Assembly (NCBI RefSeq): GCF_965228935.1
Contig: NZ_OZ245846.1
Span: 4,898,001-4,962,000 of the forward strand
From: Ulvibacterium sp965228935
GTDB lineage: Bacteria; Bacteroidota; Bacteroidia; Flavobacteriales; Flavobacteriaceae
DNA: 64,000 nt
Direction of reading: 5' to 3'
Below, in pieces: positions 17,580 to 27,038 of this stretch (within the stretch, counting starts at the first letter, position 1; each line of letters opens with the position of its first letter). The notes under the pieces are model-generated. The model ran no database searches. It worked only from the letters and a program-made list of their open reading frames with translations, and was not told the DNA's origin. Position numbers and translations under genes: made by a program.

Positions 17580-18530
17580 ATGAACGGTTTTATTCAAAAA
17601 AATCATAAGGCGTTGATCAAAGGGGGAGTCCTTGTTATTTTCCTTGCGGTAATGCTTGTTATACCCCATTATACCGGTATTTGGAACAATCCTGTTACCG
17701 TTCCGCTGCTGATTCTGTTCTGGTTGGGTATTGCCTACCTTATTTTGCCCGAATTTTTCAAAAAATATCGGATTGCCATTCTTTCCGTTTACGGATTGGT
17801 TTTCGCCTATCATTTTTTCTTCTTTAATACGGCACCTGATCAGGTAGAAAATTATCGCCTGAACTTGATAAATTTCATGCTCCTTCCCATTCCCGTATTT
17901 GTGGCTTTATGGGGATATGAACAATGGCGCTGGTTGAAAATGCTAAAGGCGGATAAGGCAAGGGCAGAATTGGCTTTGTTGACAAGTCAAATCAATCCTC
18001 ATTTTTTCTTCAATACGTTGAATAATCTTTATGGTTTGGTCGTAGAAAAATCCGAGAAAGCCCCAGAGGTAGTTTTGAAATTGTCCGATATGATGCGGTA
18101 TACCATCTACCAGGGAAAGGAAGATTTCGTGTTGTTAAAGGATGAAATCAATTATCTCGAAAACTACATCGAACTACATAAAATCCGCTATCAAAAAGAA
18201 GTTGAAATTCGATTTGACTATGATGTCCGGGAAGGTTTAAAAGTTGCCCCATTGCTTTTTATTATTTTATTGGAAAATGCGTTGAAGCACGGTGTTGAAC
18301 CATTAACGGAAGACGCCTATATCCATTTAGATCTAAAAACGCTGGACAATCAGATTCTTTTTACCATTGCTAATAACTATGAACCCAACGCTCCGCAGGA
18401 AAACGCAGGCATCGGGCTGGATAATTTGAAGAAACGCTTGGCGCATATCTATCCGAATCGACATGAATTGAAGATTGAAAAAACAGAGGGCATATATAGA
18501 GCCCGTTTGAACCTAGTCCCAAACCCATAA
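17580..18530 (+). CDS. LytS/YehU-type sensor histidine kinase
   Basis: 316 residues. Four hydrophobic helices occupy about 15-115. The His_kinase domain (PF06580 type) then begins with LLTSQINPHFFFNTLN, whose His is the phosphoacceptor. The HATPase part follows (LLFIILLENALKHG, GIGLDNLKKRLAHIYP). The response regulator gene starts 8 bp downstream, so the two form a two-component system. No extracytoplasmic sensor domain is visible; the signal is probably sensed by the membrane helices. Confidence 0.92.
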   Translation: MNGFIQKNHKALIKGGVLVIFLAVMLVIPHYTGIWNNPVTVPLLILFWLGIAYLILPEFFKKYRIAILSVYGLVFAYHFFFFNTAPDQVENYRLNLINFMLLPIPVFVALWGYEQWRWLKMLKADKARAELALLTSQINPHFFFNTLNNLYGLVVEKSEKAPEVVLKLSDMMRYTIYQGKEDFVLLKDEINYLENYIELHKIRYQKEVEIRFDYDVREGLKVAPLLFIILLENALKHGVEPLTEDAYIHLDLKTLDNQILFTIANNYEPNAPQENAGIGLDNLKKRLAHIYPNRHELKIEKTEGIYRARLNLVPNP

Positions 18531-18538
18531 CCGCAGTA

Positions 18539-19243
18539 ATGATAACCTATTGCATTATTGACGACGAACCCATAGCACATCGCATTATCGAAGGTTATTG
18601 CGCGGAATTGCCCCACTTACAAAAAATCGGTAACGCCTATAATCCCATGGAAGCTTCCGTGATAGTTACCCGTGAAAAAATAGATTTAATCTTTTTGGAT
18701 CTTAATATGCCTAAAATGACGGGCTTCGAGTGGCTAAAAACGTTACCAAAGCCTCCTAAGATCATCGTGACTACGGCGTATAAGGAATATGCTTTAGAGG
18801 GTTACGAATTGGATATACTGGATTATCTGTTGAAGCCTTTTTCGTTTCCGCGTTTCTTAAAGGCAGTTAATAAAGTCAATGCATCGGAACAAGCAGGCTC
18901 AGCGAAATCTCCCGGAAACCTTAGCTTGGAGAACAGCCGTTTTTTCTTGAAAGGGGATAAAAAATACCATCAAATTCACACCGATACTATTCTATTTATT
19001 GAGGCCTATGGAAATTACACAAAGGTTTTTTTAACCGAGGAAATGATACTAAGTCATGAGAAAATTTCAACCCTGGAACGTTTGTTGCCAGAAGGTAATT
19101 TTCTTCGCGTACATAAATCCTTCTTGGTGGCTATAGATAAAATTAAACGCATACAAGGAAATCAAATCTTTCTAAACGAACATAAAATTCCTATTGGTCA
19201 GACTTATCGGAGTAGGATTCACCATTTATTGGGTGGAAAGTAA
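18539..19243 (+). CDS. LytTR-family response regulator
   Basis: 234 residues. The receiver domain has the acidic pair IIDDEP, phosphoacceptor Asp in LIFLDLNMPKM, and the conserved Lys in LLKPF. A LytTR DNA-binding domain occupies about 140-234 (FLKGDKKYHQI, EAYGNYTKV, RVHKSFLVAIDKI). It is the partner of the kinase 8 bp upstream. Target genes cannot be named from the window. Confidence 0.93.
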   Translation: MITYCIIDDEPIAHRIIEGYCAELPHLQKIGNAYNPMEASVIVTREKIDLIFLDLNMPKMTGFEWLKTLPKPPKIIVTTAYKEYALEGYELDILDYLLKPFSFPRFLKAVNKVNASEQAGSAKSPGNLSLENSRFFLKGDKKYHQIHTDTILFIEAYGNYTKVFLTEEMILSHEKISTLERLLPEGNFLRVHKSFLVAIDKIKRIQGNQIFLNEHKIPIGQTYRSRIHHLLGGK

Positions 19244-19779
19244 TAGTTTATGTATATCCATACCATGAAGTATACGTAAACTACTTTTATTCATACACTT
19301 ATATTGATAAAATGTTTAGAAATCAAAAGTAGCATTGGACAGTTTAGGAATGTATAGGAAACATTCACAGGATTCAATGAATACAGCGTATAAGACCCAA
19401 AATCATCAATTGCTTCAATAGGATTGGAAAGAGATTCAAAAACTAAAAATGTTTGTATTCTACCTACCCTTTGTGGAAAAGTTTTGGGAACCTCCAAAAC
19501 GGATGCGTTAAAAAAACCGAAGAGAAACTGTACTTTGTTAGGTATATTCCAATAGATAGTGACCCACATTTCCAAAACCTGAGGAAAACTTGATGCCACT
19601 AGAACTATTTCGTACAGATGCTTGGGGCATAGGGGGATTTTCTATCAAGTTGAGACCTCCGATTTGGGAATACATAGATGTATTTTTACATCCATATGAA
19701 CAAGTTGGTCTGCATTAAAATAAAACAGATAGGAGAAACGAGATATTTTGCAATCGAACTGATAGCTAAAAAAAATCCA
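19244..19779. other. Intergenic stretch, no convincing gene
   Basis: About 535 bases separate the LytTR regulator from the next likely start. A 102-codon frame on the minus strand has no recognisable domain. On the plus strand a short frame ending at about 19590 reads PIDSDPHFQNLRKT before a stop. This resembles the end of TPR/cyclase-type proteins and may be a decayed gene tail. I find nothing firmer. Confidence 0.3.
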
Positions 19780-20229
19780 ATGAACACGATTCGTGAATTT
19801 TTTCCCATGTTTTATCTCGCCCTCATTTTAGGGCTTTTCTGCCCATTGGATCTAATGGCACAAAAAGGTGATAGAGCAAATATAGAACAAGCAATAGAGA
19901 ATTATATAGTGGGCTGGCGCTTCGGTAACATTGAATTGCTCAAAAAAACTTTTGATTTGGAAGCAGGCGTAGTACTTTGGGTGGACAAAAATGGAGCGTC
20001 GGAACAATTGAAATCAATGACATTGTTAGAGCTTGCCAACAGCGTTAAACCTGATGATGGCTTTGGTAGCGGCTATACAATTCAAAATTTGGAAATAATC
20101 GATTCCAAGCTCGCTATTGCCACCGTAAAAATACCCCGCAAGAAAAGTTATTATATCGACTGCTTAGAGATGCAGAAAATCAATGGCGAATGGAAAATCG
20201 TACTTAAATCATTTGTATACTTTCCTTAA
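19780..20229 (+). CDS. Secreted SnoaL/lumazine-binding-like protein
   Basis: The frame opens at 19678, but the ATG at 19780 gives a good signal peptide (MFYLALILGLFCPLDLMAQ). The mature 120 residues start with IEQAIENYIVGWRFGNIELLKKTF and end with INGEWKIVLKSFVY, the layout of the NTF2-like putative lumazine-binding family (Lumazine_bd_2). Such proteins are widespread in Flavobacteriia and of unknown role. It is a single gene. Confidence 0.7.
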   Translation: MNTIREFFPMFYLALILGLFCPLDLMAQKGDRANIEQAIENYIVGWRFGNIELLKKTFDLEAGVVLWVDKNGASEQLKSMTLLELANSVKPDDGFGSGYTIQNLEIIDSKLAIATVKIPRKKSYYIDCLEMQKINGEWKIVLKSFVYFP

Positions 20230-20562
20230 AATCAGGTTTTGGCATTTAAATGCAATCCATAAATACTAGTAAATAGGTGTTTTATGGATGTATGGATGAC
20301 TTTTTCTTGTTCAGGAATCTAAAAAAGTAACGAAAGGCTAGCAATAGGTACAGGCAAGGGCGGTTTGAGTATCAACTCGAATCGTTTTTTCATTTAAATA
20401 AAGTATATTATTATCCGAAAAGCAGTTGCATAAAATCCGCTACTGCTTATATACGAGATCTTTGGAGTACATTCGGTTAAAGTTGACTTTTGTTGTTACG
20501 TGGAGCACACTCCCGCCCTAAAAGAAATGTCCTCCAATGGTCAAATAAACGATTGATAGCCT
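20230..20562. other. Intergenic stretch without visible features
   Basis: This 333-base AT-rich gap shows no open frame with a recognisable product, no hairpin terminator and no clear TAnnTTTG promoter at a normal distance from the next gene. I see nothing in it that can be supported. Confidence 0.4.
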
Positions 20563-20946
20563 ATGAACCTCAACCAAATAACCGTTCCTTCGTTGGATTT
20601 GACACGATCCATCCCGTTTTATGAAAAGCTGGGACTAAAATTGATCGTGGAATCCCTTCCGCATTATGCACGATTTGAATGTCCCGATGGAAACTCCACC
20701 TTTTCAATCCATCAGACGGAAGAATTACCAGAAGGTGCGGGTATATTTGTGTATTTTGAATGTGAGCATCTGGATGAACAGGTAGACCGCATCAAGGGGA
20801 ACGGTATTGCATTTGATTTGGAGCCTACCGACCAACCATGGTTATGGCGGGAAGCCAGACTCAAGGATCCAGACGGAAATCAATTGGTACTCTTTTACGG
20901 TGGAGAAAACAGACGGAATCCACCTTGGAGAATACAGAATTCGTAA
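20563..20946 (+). CDS. VOC-family (glyoxalase-like) protein
   Basis: 127 residues with one vicinal-oxygen-chelate domain. It starts with the pattern ITVPSLDLTRSIPFYEKLGL and ends with LKDPDGNQLVLFYGG, the classical second half of a VOC module. These small proteins act as dimers on diverse substrates (glyoxalase, dioxygenase or resistance roles) and need a metal; possible ligands are His and Glu at the usual places. It is a single gene without informative neighbours. Confidence 0.85.
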   Translation: MNLNQITVPSLDLTRSIPFYEKLGLKLIVESLPHYARFECPDGNSTFSIHQTEELPEGAGIFVYFECEHLDEQVDRIKGNGIAFDLEPTDQPWLWREARLKDPDGNQLVLFYGGENRRNPPWRIQNS

Positions 20947-21165
20947 TACCATTAGACAGGTTTAGTAGGCAAAACCAAGATCCAGGTTTGTCAAAATTCA
21001 AATAAAGGATTTATTCGAAGTATGCCTAGGACATGATTTTTAACCCATTATAGACATGTCTTTTCTTTCACTATTTATCGAGAAAATATAGTTGGTCATG
21101 TCAAAAAATTGTATTTGTTCTTGTAATTTTACTTCGAATAATTAACTATCTGAATAGCTAAGTTC

Positions 21166-22992
21166 TTGGGAAGTTCCTCTATCAAGTCTTTTTTTTCACT
21201 TTCCTTGTTTGTCATCTCAATTCAGGGAGTCGCTCAGAATATATCCATAGAGAATAAATTAGAGGATATCATAATAAAAAACGACACCTCTTTTGTGAAA
21301 CATGTAAGTGCGGTGATAAAAGAAAGTGAACAAGAAGTTTTATATCCAATTTTCTACGATGCCGAACTTGAAAAAATATCCGATATACAGGTCTATTCCA
21401 AAAAGGGAAAACGCTTTAAACCCATAAAGGATAAAGTCATTATAGAAGATGATGTAGAACTCGAATACATTGCGAGCAAAAAAGTAAAAACAGTCATTAT
21501 TCCCCCAGGATCCGAGTCAAAAATATCATATTCCGTTGAATGTGACGAGCTGATGTATTTTTCAGATCTTCGTTTTTTTTCATATAACGAAGTGGATACA
21601 TTAAAGTACAAGATAAAGGTCCCTAACACCTTCCAGTTCGTTCATAATACAATATATAAGGAATCACTCGAATATTTGAACATCGATTCCGTGAGTACGG
21701 ATAGTATGACCAAATGGAATATTGAGGTTGTTCCGGAAAGGATAGAACCTGATCCCTTGGCGTTTTTTGGAATTTATCGAAACAAGAAATCGCCTTTGAT
21801 GAGAACCCTTGTCGTACCTGCTTCATACAAACGCGATGCGATGAAATATATGAATGACTGGTATCTGCAAAAAGTACAAGCGAAAAGAGGATTAAATCCA
21901 ATAGTGATACGTAAGATAGACGAACTTACCAAAGGAAAATCAGAACCTTCGGATATACTCAACATTCTATATAATTATGTTAAGAATAATTTTAAATATG
22001 TGGCCATTGAAATAGGAATGGGTGCCTTTATTCCCACTCACGCCAACGAGGTATTTTCACACAAGGAGGGGGATTGCAAGGATCTATCAAACTTTCTTTC
22101 GGAAGCTTTGAACTACAAGGGAATAAATAGTCATATTGCACTTGCTGCCACCTATGATCATATTAGCGATTGTGATTTTCCGTCATTAAGTTCTGCAAAT
22201 CATGTAGTATGCTTGGCATACTTAGATGACATCCCAATTGTTTTGGATCCGACAGACCCAATTCACTCTCCAAAAACACCTGTTCAAAGCATACAAAATC
22301 GTTCAATACTGATTGTTAATTCAAGTGGTGGAGAGTGGCACAAAGTACAGGGATTTACCCCCCAACAGAATTTAATTGACTATGACATAGAATTAAAGGA
22401 AGGTTCGGATAAAATGATGGTGGGTAGATTTGAAGTAAGTTATAATGGAATTTCAAGTAATTTTTTAAGACGTAGGTTCATACACTTGGACGAGAAAAAG
22501 ACAAATACCAAAATAGAAAAGTATTTCAAATCGGTTTTTGGCAATCAGTCAATCGAAGATTTCAGTATAACTCCTAAAACCAACGTGGTTGCCGCAAAAG
22601 GAAAGCTATCGATAGATGGAAAAATATTCAATGATGCGGAAAGCCAAGTCATATTTCTTGATTTTTTGCCCCGACCCTTTGAAACCCAGGAAAGGGGTGA
22701 ACTGCTGGAAGGAACCCACTTAGGAAGCAACTTAAGTAAAAGAGTACTTTTAAAAATTGAAATGGACAAAGTCTTTGAGGCTTTCGAACCAATTGAACAC
22801 ATATCTTCCGACGAAAGAGTTTCCCTAACATTAAGAATTACTAATCCATACGATTCCATTATAGAGGTTGAATATGAATTTGAATGTGATTACGATTCCG
22901 TCGACCAGGAAAACTCTAAAGCGATAAACAAGATTTTGACATCCTTTAAAAACATTATGAATGACCCTATTGTTATTAAGAAAAAAGGTTGA
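21166..22992 (+). CDS. DUF3857 / transglutaminase-like periplasmic protein
   Basis: 608 residues starting at TTG; an in-frame stop at 21151 leaves no upstream ATG, and the signal peptide (FFSLSLFVISIQGVAQ) fits this start. The first 220 residues are DUF3857. A transglutaminase-like core follows with Cys in KEGDCKDLS, His in ANHVVCLAYL and Asp in VLDPTDP, so the triad appears complete. The C-terminal third is beta-rich. It overlaps the next gene by 32 bp. Such proteins are common in Bacteroidetes envelopes; the substrate is unknown. Confidence 0.82.
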   Translation: MGSSSIKSFFSLSLFVISIQGVAQNISIENKLEDIIIKNDTSFVKHVSAVIKESEQEVLYPIFYDAELEKISDIQVYSKKGKRFKPIKDKVIIEDDVELEYIASKKVKTVIIPPGSESKISYSVECDELMYFSDLRFFSYNEVDTLKYKIKVPNTFQFVHNTIYKESLEYLNIDSVSTDSMTKWNIEVVPERIEPDPLAFFGIYRNKKSPLMRTLVVPASYKRDAMKYMNDWYLQKVQAKRGLNPIVIRKIDELTKGKSEPSDILNILYNYVKNNFKYVAIEIGMGAFIPTHANEVFSHKEGDCKDLSNFLSEALNYKGINSHIALAATYDHISDCDFPSLSSANHVVCLAYLDDIPIVLDPTDPIHSPKTPVQSIQNRSILIVNSSGGEWHKVQGFTPQQNLIDYDIELKEGSDKMMVGRFEVSYNGISSNFLRRRFIHLDEKKTNTKIEKYFKSVFGNQSIEDFSITPKTNVVAAKGKLSIDGKIFNDAESQVIFLDFLPRPFETQERGELLEGTHLGSNLSKRVLLKIEMDKVFEAFEPIEHISSDERVSLTLRITNPYDSIIEVEYEFECDYDSVDQENSKAINKILTSFKNIMNDPIVIKKKG

Positions 22993-25003
22993 AAAGTATA
23001 TTCCCTTCTACGTATTCATTTCGCTGCCAATAGGCATTTTAGCGAATGATAGCATTCCTGATTCCGCCTTTCTAGACTATTGCAAAAAATCAGATGCCTA
23101 TCTAAAGCATTCTTACACCGATGTTGCCTACACCAAAACATGGGGAAGCTACAGAAGATATGTCTCCATAAACAACAAATTAGTGGTCAATAATAGCACC
23201 GGGGTAGATAGGTTTGCCTACTTAAACTTGAGCGAGTATATCAGTAATAAAATATATGAGATTGGGGTCAAGACCTTAAAAGCAGATGGCACAGTTATAG
23301 AACTGGATTCCAGTAAAGTGTTTCAAACAAAGTCTGGAGACAAGAAATTAGGCGCAATAAACTATCCTATTCCAGGTGTAGAGCCTGGAGATACTATTGA
23401 AACTTCCTTTACCTATAGAGAATATGTTAAAGTACCCGAGATGACGGATTTCGTGAATTTATATGCGGAAGTACCAAGCCTTAACACAGAATATTCCATT
23501 AAATCCGATCCTGAACTTCTAGTAAGGTATAAGGTATACAATAAGTTTCCCGAACCTGAAGTAATAACAAATGATACTTTGATCTATTGCTTGTTTAAAA
23601 TGGAAAAAATCAAGGGGCTGGAGGAAAACAGTAATACCTGCATACCCTGTGAATTACCATACATGTATTATTCCATGGAAAAGCGGGATAGTGAATTTAG
23701 AAAATGGAAGGACGTATATAATCAGGAATTCAATCTTATTACACAGCCCGTTTCGTTGGATAAAGAAAACTCATCTTATTATAGTAGGTGGAAAAGGAAT
23801 GTTATTGGTGAAGCCAAAGACAGTAGTAAATACCATAAATTCACCCTTTTGCACCAGGATGTCCTGAACAATATCCAGATGGAACCACCCAACAAAGACG
23901 AATTGTTGAAATCCAACGGTTATTTTCTAAAGGAAAAACGCTTTAACCCGCTTGGTATACGTAGGTTGTATAGGCAATTGTTAGAGGATTTGGAGATTGA
24001 ATATTGGGCCGTGTTCGCCAGAAGCAAGCGTGCCGGAAAAATAGACCCCTATTACATCAGAAAAGGAGAATACGATCATATATTTTTTGCTTATAACGAT
24101 GAGAAAGGTGTTATGAACCTACTTTATCCACACGAAGCCTACTACAAATATCAAATTAACGAAATCCCGACTTCAATTTATAATACCGATGCCGTTATCG
24201 CTAAGCCCTATTTGACAAAAAAAATTAAGAAAAAGGACAGGTTCATTGGTTATGACCTCGAACTGGCCGTAGCGGATTCAGTTACGGTAAACATGGTGAA
24301 ACTACCCGGAACGAGTTCGAATCATAATTATGTAAAACAAGTTTTTTACAGTAATGTGAATTTGGAAAAAAAAGAAACACCGGTTAAGTATAGATTTTCC
24401 ATGTCCGGGGGATTATATACAGAGTTGAAGGCCTTTTTTGAGCTATTGGCACAAGATGAAGAAGTAAGCGATTTTTATGATGCATTGGGAGAATATGAGG
24501 GTGATGAGGATTTAATAGAGATTGATACGGTTACCAAAACTACCTTTAAGAATGTTAAACCCTTTAGTTTTGCCATGGAAGCTGAGGGAACCCTTAACGG
24601 TGCCATGTCTTTTTTAACCGGTAATATGGTGAGTATTTCTCTGGATAAGTTGGTTCAACATAATCAAATTGAAACCGAACAGGACACCGCCGATCTTAAC
24701 TATTATCTCGATTATGGGTATTCAGATTATCTGATGGCAATGTTTAAATTTCCAAATACTATTGAAGTACTGGATATTGATGGGTACAACATCGATTTTA
24801 AAAATGATTATGGAGAATACTTTTTCAAATTGGAATTGGTTGGGAAAAATCAGGTCACACTACAATCAAACTATGAAATCAATAGGGAAGTAATCCCTAA
24901 AGATGAATACGGACACTTGAAAAAAATAAATCAATTGTTACAGGAAATCAAGAATAAGCGCATAATCGTAAAGGTAAAAGACCACAATTCACCAAGTAAT
25001 TGA
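22961..25003 (+). CDS. DUF3857-family periplasmic protein, no catalytic triad seen
   Basis: 680 residues with a hydrophobic signal (YIPFYVFISLPIGILAND). The first 230 residues resemble DUF3857 (YRRYVSINNKLVV, NYPIPGVEPGDTIETSFTYREY), as in the preceding protein. The middle and end lack the GDCKD-type cysteine motif of active transglutaminases. The 32-bp overlap with the upstream gene implies coupled translation and joint function. It could be an inactive partner of the upstream enzyme. Confidence 0.75.
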   Translation: MTLLLLRKKVEKYIPFYVFISLPIGILANDSIPDSAFLDYCKKSDAYLKHSYTDVAYTKTWGSYRRYVSINNKLVVNNSTGVDRFAYLNLSEYISNKIYEIGVKTLKADGTVIELDSSKVFQTKSGDKKLGAINYPIPGVEPGDTIETSFTYREYVKVPEMTDFVNLYAEVPSLNTEYSIKSDPELLVRYKVYNKFPEPEVITNDTLIYCLFKMEKIKGLEENSNTCIPCELPYMYYSMEKRDSEFRKWKDVYNQEFNLITQPVSLDKENSSYYSRWKRNVIGEAKDSSKYHKFTLLHQDVLNNIQMEPPNKDELLKSNGYFLKEKRFNPLGIRRLYRQLLEDLEIEYWAVFARSKRAGKIDPYYIRKGEYDHIFFAYNDEKGVMNLLYPHEAYYKYQINEIPTSIYNTDAVIAKPYLTKKIKKKDRFIGYDLELAVADSVTVNMVKLPGTSSNHNYVKQVFYSNVNLEKKETPVKYRFSMSGGLYTELKAFFELLAQDEEVSDFYDALGEYEGDEDLIEIDTVTKTTFKNVKPFSFAMEAEGTLNGAMSFLTGNMVSISLDKLVQHNQIETEQDTADLNYYLDYGYSDYLMAMFKFPNTIEVLDIDGYNIDFKNDYGEYFFKLELVGKNQVTLQSNYEINREVIPKDEYGHLKKINQLLQEIKNKRIIVKVKDHNSPSN

Positions 25004-25047
25004 AGCAACCTTTACAGGGATACTGACATCTAGTGGTAAACAACACT

Positions 25048-25539
25048 ATGAAAAATTTATGGTTGCTCCCTTGCTTGCTTCTTTTTACTGCCTGTTCCGA
25101 TGATGATCCCGGTACTGAAGGTGATCCAAGAATTGAGAGTGAAAATCTCATCGGCATCTGGCATCTGGAACCTTTTCCGGCCCAAACCGAACTGCGGGAA
25201 ACCATTTCCTATGAATTTTTTGAAACCGATACCTTCGAAGTCTTGAACAGCGTAGAGGATATAACAGAAAACCAGGTCGTTGGTTATCGGTACAGGGCGA
25301 CCGGCAATTATTCGCTCAGCGGAAATAGGTTGACCATGGATAGAAACGATATTTACCTTAACAATGACATTTCTGGATTTTCTGCTACCGTGGAGGAATT
25401 GGGACTTTCAACCGATAGTTGGACGGAAACCGTTGAAATTACCTTGAATGGAAACGGCAATTCGTTGACCTTTGATTACGGTCCTTGTAACGATACGGCA
25501 AACTGTATAGGCACCCTGACTTTTTTAAGGGTACAATGA
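25048..25539 (+). CDS. Small lipoprotein, lipocalin-like
   Basis: The frame opens with GTG at 25033, but the ATG at 25048 gives the lipoprotein signal LWLLPCLLLFTACSDDD. The mature domain has LIGIWHLEPF near its start and closes with NCIGTLTFLRV, a lipocalin-like beta-barrel layout as in the lipoprotein at 14802. It lies 44 bp after the DUF3857 pair and may belong to the same transcript. Role unknown. Confidence 0.72.
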   Translation: MKNLWLLPCLLLFTACSDDDPGTEGDPRIESENLIGIWHLEPFPAQTELRETISYEFFETDTFEVLNSVEDITENQVVGYRYRATGNYSLSGNRLTMDRNDIYLNNDISGFSATVEELGLSTDSWTETVEITLNGNGNSLTFDYGPCNDTANCIGTLTFLRVQ

Positions 25540-25626
25540 GTGCTATCCACTACACATGAAGGCTAGGAATTACAAAATACAAGATGTGCATTCAGCAGTA
25601 ATCAAAAATGAGGGATTACGGAATAG

Positions 25627-26520
25627 TTATCCTTGGGCCGAAAGTTCTTCTTCGTTCCCTTTTGACAGGGATACCAATCCGCCCACGGCCCCAAGGTTCA
25701 TGGAATCCAATGCCGAGCTTGGTACAATGACCATGGATCCCTTTTCCTTTAAACCTTCAAACAACATGTTCATCCCTCTAAGGTGTAACGCTACTGGGTT
25801 CTTTTTATAGCGTTCACTGGCCTCTGAAAACTTATGGGCGATTTCGGTTTCGGCCGTTCCAAGAATCACCCTTGCCCTGCGCTCGCGCTCTGCTTGGGCC
25901 TCTTTGCTCATGGCGTCCGCCAGGACCTGGGGAATGATGATGTCCTTTATCCCAACCGTTTGGCAAGTAATCCCCCAGGGATTCGTATTGTGATCTAAAA
26001 CCTTTTGTAGATCCTCCGCAATCTTTTCCCTTTCCTGAAGAATATCCGCCAACTCGTGTTTCCCTATAATATCCCGCAATCCCGTCTGGGCGATATAGAA
26101 AATGGCCCGTTCATATTCCTGTACTTCCAGGGCGGCCTTTTCAACATCCCAGACCGTCCAATATACTACGGCATCCACATTCACCGGAACCGTGTCTTTC
26201 GTTAAGGTCTGTTCGGCCTTAAAATCCGTGACCCGGACGCGCTGATCAATATATTTGTCTATTTGATCGATGATGGGAATAATGAAAAAAATCCCAGGCC
26301 CCCTCAGGCCCCGGAACTTTCCCATCCTTAAAACGACCGCTTTTTCCCACTGATCGGCTATATGGATAGATCTTGCCACTAACAAACAGGTCAACAATAG
26401 GAAGGCTAACTGTTGGGAGTTGACCAGGTCAAAGTAGTAAAGCGTAATGCATATACTTGATGTGGCTATCATTACGGTCGCGGAAATGGGGTTCCAAAAT
26501 TTTTTGGTTTTCGCTTTCAT
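25627..26520 (-). CDS. SPFH/band 7 (slipin-type) membrane protein
   Basis: 297 residues: two N-terminal hydrophobic segments (about 14-30 and 37-55), then the band-7 domain. Its blocks are VLRMGKFRGLRGPGIFFIIP, VPVNVDAVVYWTVWD, TGLRDIIGKHELADIL and QAERERRARVI. Slipins form oligomeric membrane scaffolds. The gene directly follows a YtrA-type GntR repressor with one base between them, so expression is tied to that regulator. A second SPFH protein is encoded at 50054. Confidence 0.9.
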   Translation of the reverse strand: MKAKTKKFWNPISATVMIATSSICITLYYFDLVNSQQLAFLLLTCLLVARSIHIADQWEKAVVLRMGKFRGLRGPGIFFIIPIIDQIDKYIDQRVRVTDFKAEQTLTKDTVPVNVDAVVYWTVWDVEKAALEVQEYERAIFYIAQTGLRDIIGKHELADILQEREKIAEDLQKVLDHNTNPWGITCQTVGIKDIIIPQVLADAMSKEAQAERERRARVILGTAETEIAHKFSEASERYKKNPVALHLRGMNMLFEGLKEKGSMVIVPSSALDSMNLGAVGGLVSLSKGNEEELSAQG

Positions 26521-26521
26521 A

Positions 26522-26890
26522 TTATTTTTGATTTTGTAGTTGATCGATTATCTCATCTATGGTAAACCCATAGCTATAAGCGATGGAAGAAAACTCGTTG
26601 CATATTTCGCCTAGTTTTTGTGCCCTTTCCTTCGCCGATATCCTGATTTTGTTTTCATTGATAAAAGTACCCGTACCCTGATGGGTTTCCAGTATATTTT
26701 GAATTTCCAGTTCCCTATAGGCTTTGGCTACCGTATTTAAATTGACCTTCAAATCCACGGCCAAAGACCGAACCGTAGGGAGTTGCTCGCCTGTTTTCAA
26801 GTTTCCCGAAGCAATACCAAATTTAATCTGGTCTATAATTTGCCTATAAAATGGAATTCCGGTCTTGGGGTCCAATCTAAACTTGATCAT
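26522..26890 (-). CDS. GntR-family regulator, YtrA subfamily
   Basis: 122 residues: an N-terminal winged HTH (PFYRQIIDQIKFGIASG, LPTVRSLAVDLKVNLNTVAKAY) and a short C-terminal dimer helix region without a large effector domain, as in YtrA. It is co-transcribed with the SPFH gene. A perfect 22-bp palindrome 16 bp upstream of the start codon is the expected operator, so autoregulation is very likely. What signal releases the repressor is unknown. Confidence 0.92.
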   Translation of the reverse strand: MIKFRLDPKTGIPFYRQIIDQIKFGIASGNLKTGEQLPTVRSLAVDLKVNLNTVAKAYRELEIQNILETHQGTGTFINENKIRISAKERAQKLGEICNEFSSIAYSYGFTIDEIIDQLQNQK

Positions 26891-26897
26891 TATACTA

Positions 26898-26928
26898 TAA
26901 AACTATTGTACTATACATATAGTACAAA
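26898..26928 (-). promoter_or_regulatory. GntR promoter with embedded palindromic operator
   Basis: On the minus strand TTTG (26925-26928) and TAGTTTTA (26898-26905) form -33 and -7 elements with a 19-nt spacer. The perfect inverted repeat TTGTACTATA-CA-TATAGTACAA (26906-26927) fills this spacer and covers the -33 box, so a bound repressor would block the polymerase. The start codon at 26890 is only about 8 nt from the -7 box, giving an almost leaderless mRNA. Confidence 0.8.
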
Positions 26929-27038
26929 CATACAATAAAATTCTTACCTTACCTAACGTATTGTGCAAATACCACATTGGCCATAGAAAACCAAGACCAG
27001 TGATTTAATTTGTAAATTGGATCAAAGCCAAAAGGACG

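Noticed and set aside
19291..19599. 102-codon minus-strand frame in the gap after the LytTR gene
   Set aside because: No domain, no signal peptide, no promoter; the composition looks like a chance frame.
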